Source: Bacillota bacterium
GTDB taxonomy: Bacteria; Bacillota; Clostridia; Acetivibrionales; DSM-1351
Assembly: GCA_023460955.1 (NCBI GenBank)
Contig: JAEWOH010000074.1
Location: 1 to 64,000, forward strand
Direction: 5' to 3'
Length of the DNA stretch: 64,000 nt
Made by a program: the position numbers and the translations under genes. Each line of letters begins with the position of its first letter. The stretch's first letter is position 1. The notes beneath the pieces were generated by a model. It was not told where the DNA came from. It saw only the letters and a program-made list of their open reading frames with translations, and made no database searches. Below are positions 24,964-33,849 of this stretch, piece after piece.

Positions 24964-26859
24964 TTACTTTAATTTAAATGACTGCCATACTTTATCTACT
25001 ATATTTATATTCTTAGAACTATAATAAATATTGTCAATAATAAAAGTTACTACATAAGCTTTACCGCCCTTTTCAACTATATAGATTTCCATCCTGTAAG
25101 TATAGCCCTCTTTGTCAGTCTTTTGCATAATATATTTATAGCCGACAGTTCCGTTATATGTTATTGTTGTTTTACTTTCAAGTTTCTTTGTATTATCTTT
25201 TGAATAATAGTTATCAAGAAAACTAATGAAGTTTGAAAGGTATGGAACGTCATCAACAACTTCAACTATGACAGACATATTTTTATTGTAATATGACTTA
25301 TATGTATTATCGTTATCCTCATCTTCGACAAATTCAGAGGGTACATCTAATGTGTATCCATCATCCTCAATAGTACGATATCTGTCAGCAAGTGTAATCT
25401 TGCTAGGATCAAGGAGCTTTCCAACAGTCTTTGTATCAATGTTCTTGTATGTAAAGGAGTTTAACATGCCTTCGATTAGGTTTCTTTGCTTATTGTTATT
25501 ATAAGCCTCCTCAGGCATTTCCGCGTTAATTATATATTTGTAATTATTATCCGCAAAGAAGATTTCGTAACCGTAAACAATCTTCTTAGGGTATTTTAAG
25601 GTATATGAGACTTTATTACCATCAGCACCGCCTATTTTGACCTTTTCCTGATTTGTCAAAGTGTAGAAATTTGAACTGTAATCAGCCGAATAAGAATCCA
25701 ATGCTTTTTGAGTAACTGAGTCCAGTGTATCTCCTTTATCCAAAGAATATACTGAAACTGACAAATATTCATAATCCTTACCGGTAAATACTATTCTGTT
25801 CTGAATTTTATCATCCTTATATTCTTCCCAATATGGCATGATGTCCATATTCCATTTGAGCCTTGAATCTTGATATTTTCTGTAACCTTCCTTGGTTATA
25901 TCTGAAAGATCTTCAGTAGTTCCGTCATTTTTAAAGGTAAAATCAAAGGAAGTAACCAGGTTCTGGTACTTTTCATCATCGTAGAAGTCTTCATTTTTTG
26001 TGAGTATAATGAAATCATATTCCTGATTATTTGTAATATAAACTCTTTCCCTAATTGTCCATTCATCATCCTTGAATACAAATTCAACATAATCAACTCC
26101 GTTATTCTTATCTTCAACAAAGTCAATCTGAGTATAGTCCTTCATTTTTTCTTTTAGATTATTTATCGCATTATTTAAATTGGTATTCTTAACCGCATCA
26201 TATAAGTAAACTAAAACAAAATACGATTCGTCTTGAGCCGAAAAAACATTTTCTGAGCCGTTGAAGTCTCTGTATTGCAGCTTAAGTTCATCAGGCAGCT
26301 GCATTGACCAATTATAGTAGCTGTCTCCGATTCTGGTTTTAGTAGTTTTCTTTATTAAAGAACTGAAATCTTTTATACTATTGGGGTTTGCTATTTGCTT
26401 AACAAATGTGACAGTACCATTATTGGTCTTTACATCTGCTCCTAAAGTATCAGCGAGAAATGAAATGGAGGCCATAAAGTTATTGTTTTTTATGTAAGGA
26501 GCAGCATCAATACTTACCTTTTTATTAGAAATTAATGCTTCCTTTTTCTTATCAAAGATTTTGATATCAACATTATTATAATTAATAACTGCTGTTTTAG
26601 CTTTCAAATCAACTGTAAGTGTAGCGCCTAATGCATCAGTAATAACTTTAACCGGAACAAAGGTTTTCCCTCCGGTCTGAACACTGGGTTCTGCTTTTAC
26701 AGCCTTTCCGTTAACGGAAAAAGACCCTGTACCAGTTTTAAAAGATACCGTAATCTCTGTAGCCTTCTTGCCGTCTACCGGCGATTCAGCAGCTGATACA
26801 CTTGTCTGTATCAGAACAAAACATAGAACTAAACAAAGTATTGAAATATACTTTTTCAT
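24964..26859 (-). CDS. Secreted stalk-domain (copper amine oxidase N-like) protein
   Basis: A 631-residue exported protein. A signal peptide covers residues 1-23 (hydrophobic core and AAES cleavage region). Residues ~35-150 form a stalk domain of the copper amine oxidase N-terminal type (VNGKAVKAEPSV, FVPVKVITDALGA and ASISFLADTLGA repeats). The remaining ~470 residues hold three related segments with Trp/Tyr-rich motifs (YYNWSMQLPDEL, RLKWNMDIMPYW, YTLDVPSEF), which look like three copies of one domain of unknown function. The amine oxidase name does not imply catalysis. It starts at an ATG after GGGGGGT. The HtrA-like protease gene upstream starts with a similar stalk-like segment. Confidence 0.82.
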   Translation of the reverse strand: MKKYISILCLVLCFVLIQTSVSAAESPVDGKKATEITVSFKTGTGSFSVNGKAVKAEPSVQTGGKTFVPVKVITDALGATLTVDLKAKTAVINYNNVDIKIFDKKKEALISNKKVSIDAAPYIKNNNFMASISFLADTLGADVKTNNGTVTFVKQIANPNSIKDFSSLIKKTTKTRIGDSYYNWSMQLPDELKLQYRDFNGSENVFSAQDESYFVLVYLYDAVKNTNLNNAINNLKEKMKDYTQIDFVEDKNNGVDYVEFVFKDDEWTIRERVYITNNQEYDFIILTKNEDFYDDEKYQNLVTSFDFTFKNDGTTEDLSDITKEGYRKYQDSRLKWNMDIMPYWEEYKDDKIQNRIVFTGKDYEYLSVSVYSLDKGDTLDSVTQKALDSYSADYSSNFYTLTNQEKVKIGGADGNKVSYTLKYPKKIVYGYEIFFADNNYKYIINAEMPEEAYNNNKQRNLIEGMLNSFTYKNIDTKTVGKLLDPSKITLADRYRTIEDDGYTLDVPSEFVEDEDNDNTYKSYYNKNMSVIVEVVDDVPYLSNFISFLDNYYSKDNTKKLESKTTITYNGTVGYKYIMQKTDKEGYTYRMEIYIVEKGGKAYVVTFIIDNIYYSSKNINIVDKVWQSFKLK

Positions 26860-26913
26860 TTTTACCCCCCATGGTTAATATTCAATTTTTTCTATTATAT
26901 AATAATGAAAATT

Positions 26914-28044
26914 TTACTTTTCATCCATTATTACCATAAAACTTTGAGTTATACCTTCTCTTCTTAATTCAACCTTAACCTTGCTTCCCGGTAATACTCC
27001 CTTCAAGGCCTCATTTAAATCAATAATGGTATTAACCGCTTTACCGTTAATTTTATAAATATAATCATTTTTTTGAAGGCCGGATTTTTCTGAGCATGAA
27101 TCTGCCTTTACTTTGGTAATTTTTAAGCCTGTTTTACTTGGAAGGCCATAAAGTGCAACCATATCCTCTTCAAACTCTGCGCCCAAAGTGACTCTTTTAA
27201 CCACACCGTATTTATAGAAGTGATCTAGAACAAATTGGATTGTGTCAATTGGAATAGCATAATTAAGTCCCTGTGCATTTATAGTAGTAATTGAATTAAC
27301 GCCTATTACCTCCCCTGCCATATTAACCAGTGGTCCACCGCTGTTTCCAGGATTTATGGCAACATCTGTCTGAATGAGTTTATATTGATAGAAGCCGTCA
27401 ATGCTTCTGTTTAAGCCGCTGACGACTCCCACTGAAGCACTATTCCTGTTCTGAAAGGAAAGCGGAGTTCCGATAGCTATGGCTGTTCTCCCGATAATTA
27501 TATCTGATGCCTTTCCAAATTTAGCGGGTATTAATCCGATTTTGTCAATTTTAATTACAGCCAGGTCAGTAGCTTCATCAGAATACTTTACCCTCCCATC
27601 ATAGCCACTGCCATCGGACAAAACGACTGCAATCCTTGTCATATCCTTGACTACATGAGCGTTGGTCAGAATTTCTCCTCCTGACTTTATAATTATACCG
27701 GTACCCAGCGCAAGGCCATCAGTATTATTGTTTTCACCTTTTACATTACCGATGATTCCAACAACTGACGGCCCTATTTCCTTAATTATGTTTGGAATTA
27801 TATCATTGTTTATATTGGATATGTTTATTGAATTATTACTTTGTGATACGTTTAGATTTAAGAGCTTTGATAATTCTGAAACATCAACATATACTTTTTT
27901 ATTTATAGTTGTTGCTCCAACCTCAGTTGACTTCCCATTAACCAAAATCTTAACTGACGGAAGACCTGATGCCATAATACTTGAAAAGACAAAGAAAATC
28001 AAAATTACAGAAAGAACAGTTATTTTAGATTTTAAGTTATTCAT
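26914..28044 (-). CDS. HtrA/DegP-like serine protease with stalk-like N-terminus
   Basis: A 376-residue exported protease. A hydrophobic signal or anchor spans residues 7-26. A short stalk-like segment (VKILVNGKSTEV, VYVDVSELSKLLNL) covers 31-80. The trypsin-like domain has His130 (NAHVV), Asp160 (TDLAVIK) and Ser235 (GNSGGPLV), so the triad is intact. A PDZ domain fills about 285-372 (GLKITKVKADSCSEKSGLQ, YKINGKAV). It acts outside the membrane, probably in protein quality control. It lies 54 bases upstream of the stalk-domain protein gene, on the same strand, and the two may be co-expressed. The start ATG has AGAGGT 6 bases upstream. Confidence 0.92.
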   Translation of the reverse strand: MNNLKSKITVLSVILIFFVFSSIMASGLPSVKILVNGKSTEVGATTINKKVYVDVSELSKLLNLNVSQSNNSINISNINNDIIPNIIKEIGPSVVGIIGNVKGENNNTDGLALGTGIIIKSGGEILTNAHVVKDMTRIAVVLSDGSGYDGRVKYSDEATDLAVIKIDKIGLIPAKFGKASDIIIGRTAIAIGTPLSFQNRNSASVGVVSGLNRSIDGFYQYKLIQTDVAINPGNSGGPLVNMAGEVIGVNSITTINAQGLNYAIPIDTIQFVLDHFYKYGVVKRVTLGAEFEEDMVALYGLPSKTGLKITKVKADSCSEKSGLQKNDYIYKINGKAVNTIIDLNEALKGVLPGSKVKVELRREGITQSFMVIMDEK

Positions 28045-28208
28045 TTTAACCTCTGTGAAATTGTTTTATTATAAAATATTAACATTTATTCACAGTAATT
28101 ACAATAAGTTGTCAATGGAAATACAGTATTTGTTAACCCCTTGAATGCATAAATATACTCCTCACGTTGAACGTACTTTTGCATTAAAGTCTTGTAACTG
28201 GCTTATTC

Positions 28209-28598
28209 TTATAAGATTCTTATAAAATTCCTCACTATGAAATAGATAATAAATATACCTGTTACAAATATCCAAAAAGTTTTATTTCTTGGTAGAATTT
28301 TTACAGGCTTTTCAAAAACCTTAAAACCAATTTCCATGTAACCCAGTGTAGCGATGATTATTCCAAACACCGGTACGGGGTTATATTTTATTGACCCCAG
28401 TAAGTCTCCTGACAGTAAATGCTGTACACTTCTTGTATTTCCGCAGCCAGGGCAGAGTATATGAAGATATGTGTAACTCGGACAACCGGGAAGAAAATTA
28501 CCGATATTACTTAACTGATTTCTGAATAAATAAACCAGTCCTAAAGAAACGAATGGGAAAAGTATAATAGTTATTTTGAACAATGTTTTTGATTTCAA
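28209..28598 (-). CDS. DUF2752 membrane protein
   Basis: A 129-residue protein with three likely membrane helices and the DUF2752 signature CPSYTYLHILCPGCGNTRSVQHLLSGD, with a CPGCGNTR core and nearby NPVP. The function is unknown. The start was set at the TTG at 28598 because GGAGG lies 6 bases before it; upstream in-frame ATGs at 28610 and 28628 have no such site and the first overlaps the GGAGG. It follows the EFR1 gene by 84 bases on the same strand and may belong to the same unit. Confidence 0.8.
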   Translation of the reverse strand: MKSKTLFKITIILFPFVSLGLVYLFRNQLSNIGNFLPGCPSYTYLHILCPGCGNTRSVQHLLSGDLLGSIKYNPVPVFGIIIATLGYMEIGFKVFEKPVKILPRNKTFWIFVTGIFIIYFIVRNFIRIL

Positions 28599-28682
28599 AG
28601 CGGCCTCCATAAGAATCAAAGTTTTCATTTTCTTTATCTATTATACTTAACCATTTACAAAAAGACTGATATTTAATATAAC

Positions 28683-29477
28683 TTATGGATTTAACATTTC
28701 TCCCAGTGTAACCTCGGGATGGTGGTATGTTCTCCTCTTTTTTGTTTTTCCAAGATAATCTATGCTTTTTTTGCTGCACCATTGAATGCAGGCCATACAC
28801 TGCTCACACTTGTGCTGCCATTGGGGCTGTCCATCGAGCAACTCAATATTCCCCACCGGGCATATTTTTTCACAAATTCCGCAGCCATTACAGTTTTTAT
28901 TTACTGAGAAGCCTTTGTCTATAATATTGAAAGAGTTCCTAATGTCCTCAATATTCTTTCTGCTGTTCTTTCTATCAAGGTAGACTTTCTCAAAGGTTCT
29001 GAGCCCAGCCGGATTGGTGTTCTGTTTTTGTTTTATGACTTTTGATATTTTGGACATGGTTTTTTTTGATTTAGCTAAAATTAAGTTGTTAATTGGTTCA
29101 GCAATAGCACCATACTCTACAATGTAATTTCCGGGCATTATCACAGAAAATTCCGCATTGAGGTCAGCTCCCTTCTCACAGATCAGTTTACGAAGGCTTC
29201 CCAGCGCATCTCCCCTCATCCCTCCATAAGTACAAACTCCAAATATGTACTGTTCCCGGCCGAATGACATCTGCTTGATAAAGTTCTCAACAATGATTGG
29301 CAAATAATAATAATAAACCGGAAAAACAAAGCCTACTCTTTCATAACCCGAGGCATTGAACTCAGTCTGCTTCTCCTTAATATTTATTAAAACTGTATCA
29401 CCAAGGTCCAGAGCCAAGCTTTTTGCGACTGCAAGACTATTACCCGTTCCTGTAAAATAGTAAATAGCATTACTCAT
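28683..29477 (-). CDS. EFR1 family flavodoxin-ferredoxin protein
   Basis: A 264-residue cytosolic electron-transfer protein. The N-terminal flavodoxin-like domain has YYFTGTGNSLAVA (FMN loop, residues 6-18) and a GVCTYGG segment. The C-terminal part has two Cys clusters, CNGCGICEKICPVGNI and CEQCMACIQWCS, of the 2[4Fe-4S] ferredoxin type. The start was placed at the ATG at 29477 because AAGGAGG lies 8 bases upstream; the longer ORF start lies in the divergent promoter region. It is divergent from a TetR regulator gene, and a strong 18-bp dyad lies next to its -35 element. Confidence 0.9.
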   Translation of the reverse strand: MSNAIYYFTGTGNSLAVAKSLALDLGDTVLINIKEKQTEFNASGYERVGFVFPVYYYYLPIIVENFIKQMSFGREQYIFGVCTYGGMRGDALGSLRKLICEKGADLNAEFSVIMPGNYIVEYGAIAEPINNLILAKSKKTMSKISKVIKQKQNTNPAGLRTFEKVYLDRKNSRKNIEDIRNSFNIIDKGFSVNKNCNGCGICEKICPVGNIELLDGQPQWQHKCEQCMACIQWCSKKSIDYLGKTKKRRTYHHPEVTLGEMLNP

Positions 29478-29531
29478 AAACAAAACCTCCTTAAAGTTTT
29501 GAAATTTAGCAATTAATATTTCATTATTTAT

Positions 29532-29561
29532 AATATAAACTATATTACCAAAGAATGTCAA
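29532..29561 (-). promoter_or_regulatory. Candidate promoter of the EFR1 gene
   Basis: On the - strand TTGACA (29556-29561) is followed after 18 bases by TATATT (29532-29537). It is about 55 bases upstream of the start ATG. Confidence 0.6.
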
Positions 29562-29601
29562 GAAGTTATGAAATATTTGTTGTAATATTTCATAACTTCT
29601 T
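29560..29601. promoter_or_regulatory. 18-bp perfect dyad, candidate TetR-type operator
   Basis: Perfect arms (29560-29577 with 29584-29601) around a 6-nt centre abut the -35 of the EFR1 promoter and lie between two divergent genes. No T tract follows, so it is not a terminator. The adjacent TetR-family protein is the natural candidate to bind it. Confidence 0.65.
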
Positions 29602-29649
29602 GTGTAAATCATCCTTACTCCAGAAACAAAATTAATAAGTTATTTAGTT

Positions 29650-29677
29650 TTGCAGACAACGAAATAAAAGTTATAAT
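29650..29677 (+). promoter_or_regulatory. Candidate promoter of the TetR gene
   Basis: TTGCAG (29650-29655), 16 bases, then TATAAT (29672-29677), 39 bases before the start. Confidence 0.55.
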
Positions 29678-29715
29678 ATAAATATAATTTTCACAAATAC
29701 TCTGAGGTGCACTGC

Positions 29716-30291
29716 ATGAACAAGTATGAAATACGTACTAATAAGAAAAAAGAAGCTATTATAAAAGCTTCACTTGAATTATTTCAGAAAAACGGGTTTA
29801 TAAATACAAACATAAAAAATATTGCTTCGCTGGCTAAAGTTTCACAAGTCTCTATTTACAATTATTTTGGCAGCAAGAACGGGCTAGTTAAGGAAGCCAT
29901 TTCATTCTTGATGGATTCTATGATCTCCTCCTCAAATGATATTTTGTCCTTGACTATACCCTTTCAGGAGAGAGTACAAAAGGCACTTTCCCTGTGTACT
30001 GACGAATTTGATTCGGCAATTAAGGAATACTTTTCCGTAGCTGCCCTTGAAGATCCACAAATGGTACAAGCAATAATGGGTACTCTTAACGGCAAGAAGA
30101 CCGATCTATATAGAAGATACATTGAGGCCGGTAAAGCTGAAGGCTGTATAAATAAAGCAATCCCAACTGAAACAATACTTGATTACCTAAATTCAATTTC
30201 AACTCTCGAAAACAGCCCGAAGTACATTGATGAAAAATATCGTGAAGATATATTAAAGTTAATGCTCAACGGAATTTTTATAACAAACTAA
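29716..30291 (+). CDS. TetR/AcrR family transcriptional regulator
   Basis: A 191-residue regulator. The N-terminal HTH domain (residues ~7-55) carries IIKASLELFQKNGF, then IKNIASLAKVSQVSIYNYFGSKNGLVKEA, the typical TetR pattern. The C-terminal ligand-binding domain has no recognisable specificity. The start was moved to the ATG at 29716, where GAGGTG lies 7 bases upstream; the upstream GTG lies inside that site. It is divergent from the EFR1 gene, and the dyad at 29560-29601 is the probable target. A strong terminator closes the gene. Confidence 0.92.
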   Translation: MNKYEIRTNKKKEAIIKASLELFQKNGFINTNIKNIASLAKVSQVSIYNYFGSKNGLVKEAISFLMDSMISSSNDILSLTIPFQERVQKALSLCTDEFDSAIKEYFSVAALEDPQMVQAIMGTLNGKKTDLYRRYIEAGKAEGCINKAIPTETILDYLNSISTLENSPKYIDEKYREDILKLMLNGIFITN

Positions 30292-30314
30292 TTGGCTAAT
30301 TATACATAAATAAC

Positions 30315-30341
30315 ACAAAGCCCCGGACTCCGGGGCTTTGT
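30315..30341 (+). terminator. Terminator after the TetR gene
   Basis: A 12-bp perfect, GC-rich stem (30315-30326 with 30330-30341) has a 3-nt loop. It may also serve the convergent UPF0210 gene. Confidence 0.85.
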
Positions 30342-30406
30342 TACGGTGAGGACTTTATCAGCTTACGTTTGTCCTAAACAGTTCAGTTATAACTTTAGGC
30401 TGGAAA

Positions 30407-31765
30407 TTAATTTTTAAGACTGTGTAATGGAGCCGGAATTCTTCCGCCCCTCTTAATAAACTCACTACTTCCAAAGGAATTAACCCTCATAACAGGTCCT
30501 GAACCTAGCAGGCCTCCAAATTCAACAGTGTCACCAACTTTTTTACCTGGTGCCGGAATGATTCTGACAGCGGTTGTTTTCTGGTTTACAACGCCTATTG
30601 CAGCCTCATCGGCTATTATTGCTGAAATTGTTTCTGCAGAAGTTTCTCCAGGTATGACTATCATATCAAGTCCAACTGAACATACGCAGGTCATCGCTTC
30701 AAGTTTTTCAAGAGAAAGAGCACCTGAAAGTACAGCATCAATCATTCCTGCGTCTTCACTAACAGGAATAAATGCACCGCTGAGGCCGCCGACATAAGAT
30801 GAGGCCATGACACCGCCCTTTTTAACTGCGTCATTCAACAGTGCCAACGCCGCTGTTGTACCGTGGGTACCACACTTTTCAAGACCCATTTCCTCCAGGA
30901 TGTGAGCCACACTATCGCCGATTGCCGGAGTAGGAGCCAAAGACAAATCAACAATACCAAAAGGAACATTTAATCTTCTCGAAGCTTCTTGAGCTACAAG
31001 CTGACCCATTCTAGTAATTTTGAAGGCAGTTTTTTTGATAGTTTCAGCCACAACTCCAAAATCTTCACCTCGTACTTTCTCAAGTGCACATTTAACGACT
31101 CCGGGGCCGCTTACACCAACATTAATTACACATTCAGGTTCACCAACCCCATGGAAAGCACCGGCCATAAACGGATTATCTTCAACAGCATTTGCAAAAA
31201 CCACTAACTTTGCACAGGCAAGAGCACCCTTATCGGCTGTAAGTTCCGCACACTTTTTAACAACTCTACCCATTTCTGCAACAGCATCCATATTGATTCC
31301 GGCTTTTGTCGAAGCAATATTGACCGAAGAACATACTATTTTTGTTTCACTCAAGGCTTCCGGTATTGAAGCAATAAGTCTTCTGTCCCCGTTTGTGTAG
31401 CCTTTGTGAACAAGTGAAGAATAGCCTCCGATAAAGTTTACTCCTACTGTCTGAGCTGCTTTATCCATTGCTTTTGCAAACTTGGCATAATCCCCGCTTT
31501 CACAACTTTCTGCTATAAGAGCTATTGGAGTGACAGATATTCTCTTATTAATTATTGGAATACCATATTCTCTTTCAATATTTTCACCGGTAACAACTAA
31601 TTTTTCAGCATACCTAGTGATCTTGTCGTATATTTTTTTACAAGAAATATCAATATCAGGGTGGGAACAATCCCTTAGTGAAATACCCATGGTAATGGTT
31701 CTTATATCCAAATTTTCTTTTTGTATCATCTTAAGAGTTTCAAATACTTCAAAAGGTCCTAACAT
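30407..31765 (-). CDS. PFL-family protein, UPF0210 (DUF711)
   Basis: A 452-residue cytosolic protein of the UPF0210 group, which has a pyruvate-formate-lyase-like fold. Visible landmarks are the N-terminal EVFETLKMIQKENLDIRTITMGISLRDC, a Gly-rich FHGVGEPECVINVGVSGPGVV segment near 203-223, a GTHGTTAALALLNDAVKKGG segment near 296, and the C-terminal PAPGKKVGDTVEFGGLLGSGPVM. No glycyl-radical loop is evident. The function of the family is unknown. It is preceded by an ACT-domain protein 11 bases upstream, the conserved neighbour of UPF0210 genes, and the two are co-transcribed. The start ATG has GAGGTGAGG 4-8 bases upstream. Confidence 0.9.
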   Translation of the reverse strand: MLGPFEVFETLKMIQKENLDIRTITMGISLRDCSHPDIDISCKKIYDKITRYAEKLVVTGENIEREYGIPIINKRISVTPIALIAESCESGDYAKFAKAMDKAAQTVGVNFIGGYSSLVHKGYTNGDRRLIASIPEALSETKIVCSSVNIASTKAGINMDAVAEMGRVVKKCAELTADKGALACAKLVVFANAVEDNPFMAGAFHGVGEPECVINVGVSGPGVVKCALEKVRGEDFGVVAETIKKTAFKITRMGQLVAQEASRRLNVPFGIVDLSLAPTPAIGDSVAHILEEMGLEKCGTHGTTAALALLNDAVKKGGVMASSYVGGLSGAFIPVSEDAGMIDAVLSGALSLEKLEAMTCVCSVGLDMIVIPGETSAETISAIIADEAAIGVVNQKTTAVRIIPAPGKKVGDTVEFGGLLGSGPVMRVNSFGSSEFIKRGGRIPAPLHSLKN

Positions 31766-31776
31766 TAGTCCTCACC

Positions 31777-32046
31777 TCATATTCTATGCATAGAATTAAA
31801 TATGTCTTCGTGCTGTATCTGTATCTTCAAGCCAAGTTCAATACCCTTCTTTTCGAGCTTGTCTGAGAGTTCATGGAAATGTATATTGCATTTCGAAATG
31901 TCAACCAGCATTATCATTGTAAATACATCCTGCAAGATAGTCTGTGTTATATCGAGTATATTTACGTCGCTATCAGCTAGAATATTACTGACCCCTGCAA
32001 TTATTCCTACTCTGTCTTTACCAATAACAGTTATAACTGCTCTCAT
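31777..32046 (-). CDS. ACT domain protein, UPF0237
   Basis: An 89-residue protein made of a single ACT domain: MRAVITVIGKDRVGIIAGVSNILADSDVNILDI is the first beta-alpha-beta part (ligand loop GKDRVGI), and TMIMLVDI begins the second. ACT domains of this type bind amino acids or other small molecules; the ligand is unknown. The start was moved to the ATG at 32046 (GGAG 7 bases upstream), giving the family's normal length. It forms an operon with UPF0210, its usual partner, which suggests a joint regulatory or binding role. Confidence 0.9.
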   Translation of the reverse strand: MRAVITVIGKDRVGIIAGVSNILADSDVNILDITQTILQDVFTMIMLVDISKCNIHFHELSDKLEKKGIELGLKIQIQHEDIFNSMHRI

Positions 32047-32192
32047 ACTTTTTCTCCATTTCCGGCAAAAATACACTCTTATATAAAAGGTTGTCTAACT
32101 TTGCCTTTTTATTTATTTGTAAAAATTAATATCAGGCGTAAAAAATGCCTATTAGATTGTATTATATATCTTTGTTATATAAATATCAATTC

Positions 32193-32206
32193 CGAACATG
32201 TGTTTG
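32193..32206 (+). promoter_or_regulatory. LexA (SOS) operator at the radical-SAM repair operon
   Basis: CGAACATGTGTTTG fits the Gram-positive LexA/DinR consensus CGAACRNRYGTTYN at every defined position. It overlaps the -35 of the promoter at 32204-32232. The operon encodes a predicted DNA-repair pair, so control by LexA makes biological sense. Confidence 0.7.
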
Positions 32207-32232
32207 ATTTTTTATGGGTATAATGGTATAAT
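32204..32232 (+). promoter_or_regulatory. Sigma-A promoter of the radical-SAM operon
   Basis: TTGATT (32204-32209), 17 bases, then TATAAT (32227-32232). The transcript would start near 32239 and have a leader of about 100 bases. Confidence 0.65.
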
Positions 32233-32340
32233 ATAAATGTACTATTCAGACACTTATTTTCAGCCATTAAAAGGCGTTGAAAGTTGTAATATGTTTTCTT
32301 CGATTTTGGTTAATAATTTTTTAGTGAAAGAGACTTGATT

Positions 32341-33849
32341 ATGGAATTATTAGATAAGCTGGGTATTTTGGCAGATGCCGCAAAGTATGATGTATCCTGC
32401 TCATCAAGCGGCGGTAAGAGAAGTAATGGAAACGGAGTCGGAAACAGTCATGCCTGCGGTATCTGTCATACCTGGTCGGATGACGGAAGATGTGTTTCAC
32501 TCCTGAAGATTCTTTTATCAAATGAATGTATTTATGATTGTGTTTATTGCGTTAATCGGGCCTCCAACGATATCCCGAGAGCAAGCTTTACTGCTGATGA
32601 GGTCATTGAACTGACTATGAATTTTTACAGAAGGAATTATATTGAGGGACTTTTTCTAAGTTCAGCTGTACTCAAGAATCCAAGCCATACGATGGAACTA
32701 ATGCTTGAAATCGTACGTAGGCTACGGAATGAACAGGGATTCTTCGGTTATATACACATTAAAGCCATTCCTGGAGCCGATCCCAAGCTGATCCACGAGG
32801 CCGGTTTGTACGTTGACAGAATGAGTGTCAATATAGAATTGCCCTCTGACAAGGGTTTGGAGGTGCTTGCTCCTCAAAAACCGGTCAAAGCTCTATTAAA
32901 ACCAATGCAGCAAATAAGTCAGGGGATATTGGAGCACAAGGAGCACCTCTCTTCAAACAGACGTGTGGGCAATTCAAATGTGTTCTCCGAGATTTCTGCA
33001 GGGACAAAAGGTGTATTCCCCGACGATCTTCCCGACAGAGATTACTATAAAGATGATTCAAAAAACGCTTTGGCCCGCAGAAATTCGGACAAGTATTTTG
33101 TGCCGGCCGGTCAGAGCACACAGCTGATAGTTGGTGCAACGCCCGACAGGGATCTTAGCATACTTAAGCTGTCGGAGGCCTTGTACAGCAAATTTTCCCT
33201 GAAACGAGTTTACTATTCGGCGTTTGTGCCCACTGTATCCGATCCCAGATTGCCGGCTATAATCAAACCTCCTCTGCTCCGGGAACACAGACTGTATCAG
33301 GCAGACTGGTTACTTAGATTTTATGGTTTTGAAGCCGATGAGTTACTTAACAAAGCAAACCCCGATTTCGATCCTGAGCTTGATCCCAAGGCAAACTGGG
33401 CTTTTAGAAATCTTCATTTGTTCCCACTAGAGATAAACAAAGTAGATTATGAGATGCTGTTACGTGTTCCCGGAATCGGTGTGAAAACAGCCCAAAGGAT
33501 TATTGCTGCCAGAAGAGTAGGAAAACTTAACTTTGACAATCTAAAAAAAATGGGTGTAGTTCTGAAACGGGCAGCGCATTTTATTACCTGTCAGGGAAAA
33601 ACCTTTGAAAACTACAGCCAGAATGAATTTATCGTTAAGGAGGCACTTACATCTGCGAAGCTTCTGCCTCAGAGTAAAAAAGCAGTGCCCGGACAGCTTT
33701 CGCTGCTTTCCCAGCTCAATGAAAAAGGTATTGCTGAAAATATGTCGGATTTGTATTTGTTCAGTTCACCTGAGAATACAGAACAATGGCTCAGTTATTA
33801 CAATCAGCCACAGGATGGGAGGCTGCTGCTTAGTGATATACATTTATGA
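32341..33849 (+). CDS. Putative DNA modification/repair radical SAM protein
   Basis: A 502-residue radical SAM protein of the TIGR03916 type. The radical-SAM cluster ligands are Cys63, Cys67 and Cys70 (CIYDCVYC). A second group, Cys39, Cys42 and Cys51, lies just before them and is a feature of the family. The core barrel follows to about residue 300. Near 376-390 lies a helix-hairpin-helix segment (RVPGIGVKTAQRIIAARR), a DNA-binding motif. The start was taken as the ATG at 32341. A second gene overlaps its end by 17 bases. The reaction is not known; an SOS box upstream supports a role in DNA repair. Confidence 0.88.
   Translation: MELLDKLGILADAAKYDVSCSSSGGKRSNGNGVGNSHACGICHTWSDDGRCVSLLKILLSNECIYDCVYCVNRASNDIPRASFTADEVIELTMNFYRRNYIEGLFLSSAVLKNPSHTMELMLEIVRRLRNEQGFFGYIHIKAIPGADPKLIHEAGLYVDRMSVNIELPSDKGLEVLAPQKPVKALLKPMQQISQGILEHKEHLSSNRRVGNSNVFSEISAGTKGVFPDDLPDRDYYKDDSKNALARRNSDKYFVPAGQSTQLIVGATPDRDLSILKLSEALYSKFSLKRVYYSAFVPTVSDPRLPAIIKPPLLREHRLYQADWLLRFYGFEADELLNKANPDFDPELDPKANWAFRNLHLFPLEINKVDYEMLLRVPGIGVKTAQRIIAARRVGKLNFDNLKKMGVVLKRAAHFITCQGKTFENYSQNEFIVKEALTSAKLLPQSKKAVPGQLSLLSQLNEKGIAENMSDLYLFSSPENTEQWLSYYNQPQDGRLLLSDIHL

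Noticed and set aside
24964..26859. Copper amine oxidase enzyme
   Set aside because: Only the N-terminal stalk-type domain is similar; no catalytic domain or topaquinone motif is present.
28599..28628. ATG starts of the DUF2752 protein at 28628 and 28610
   Set aside because: They lack a ribosome binding site; GGAGG lies within the second ATG codon region and fits TTG at 28598.
30407..31765. Active pyruvate formate-lyase
   Set aside because: The protein is too short and lacks a glycyl-radical loop; it fits UPF0210.
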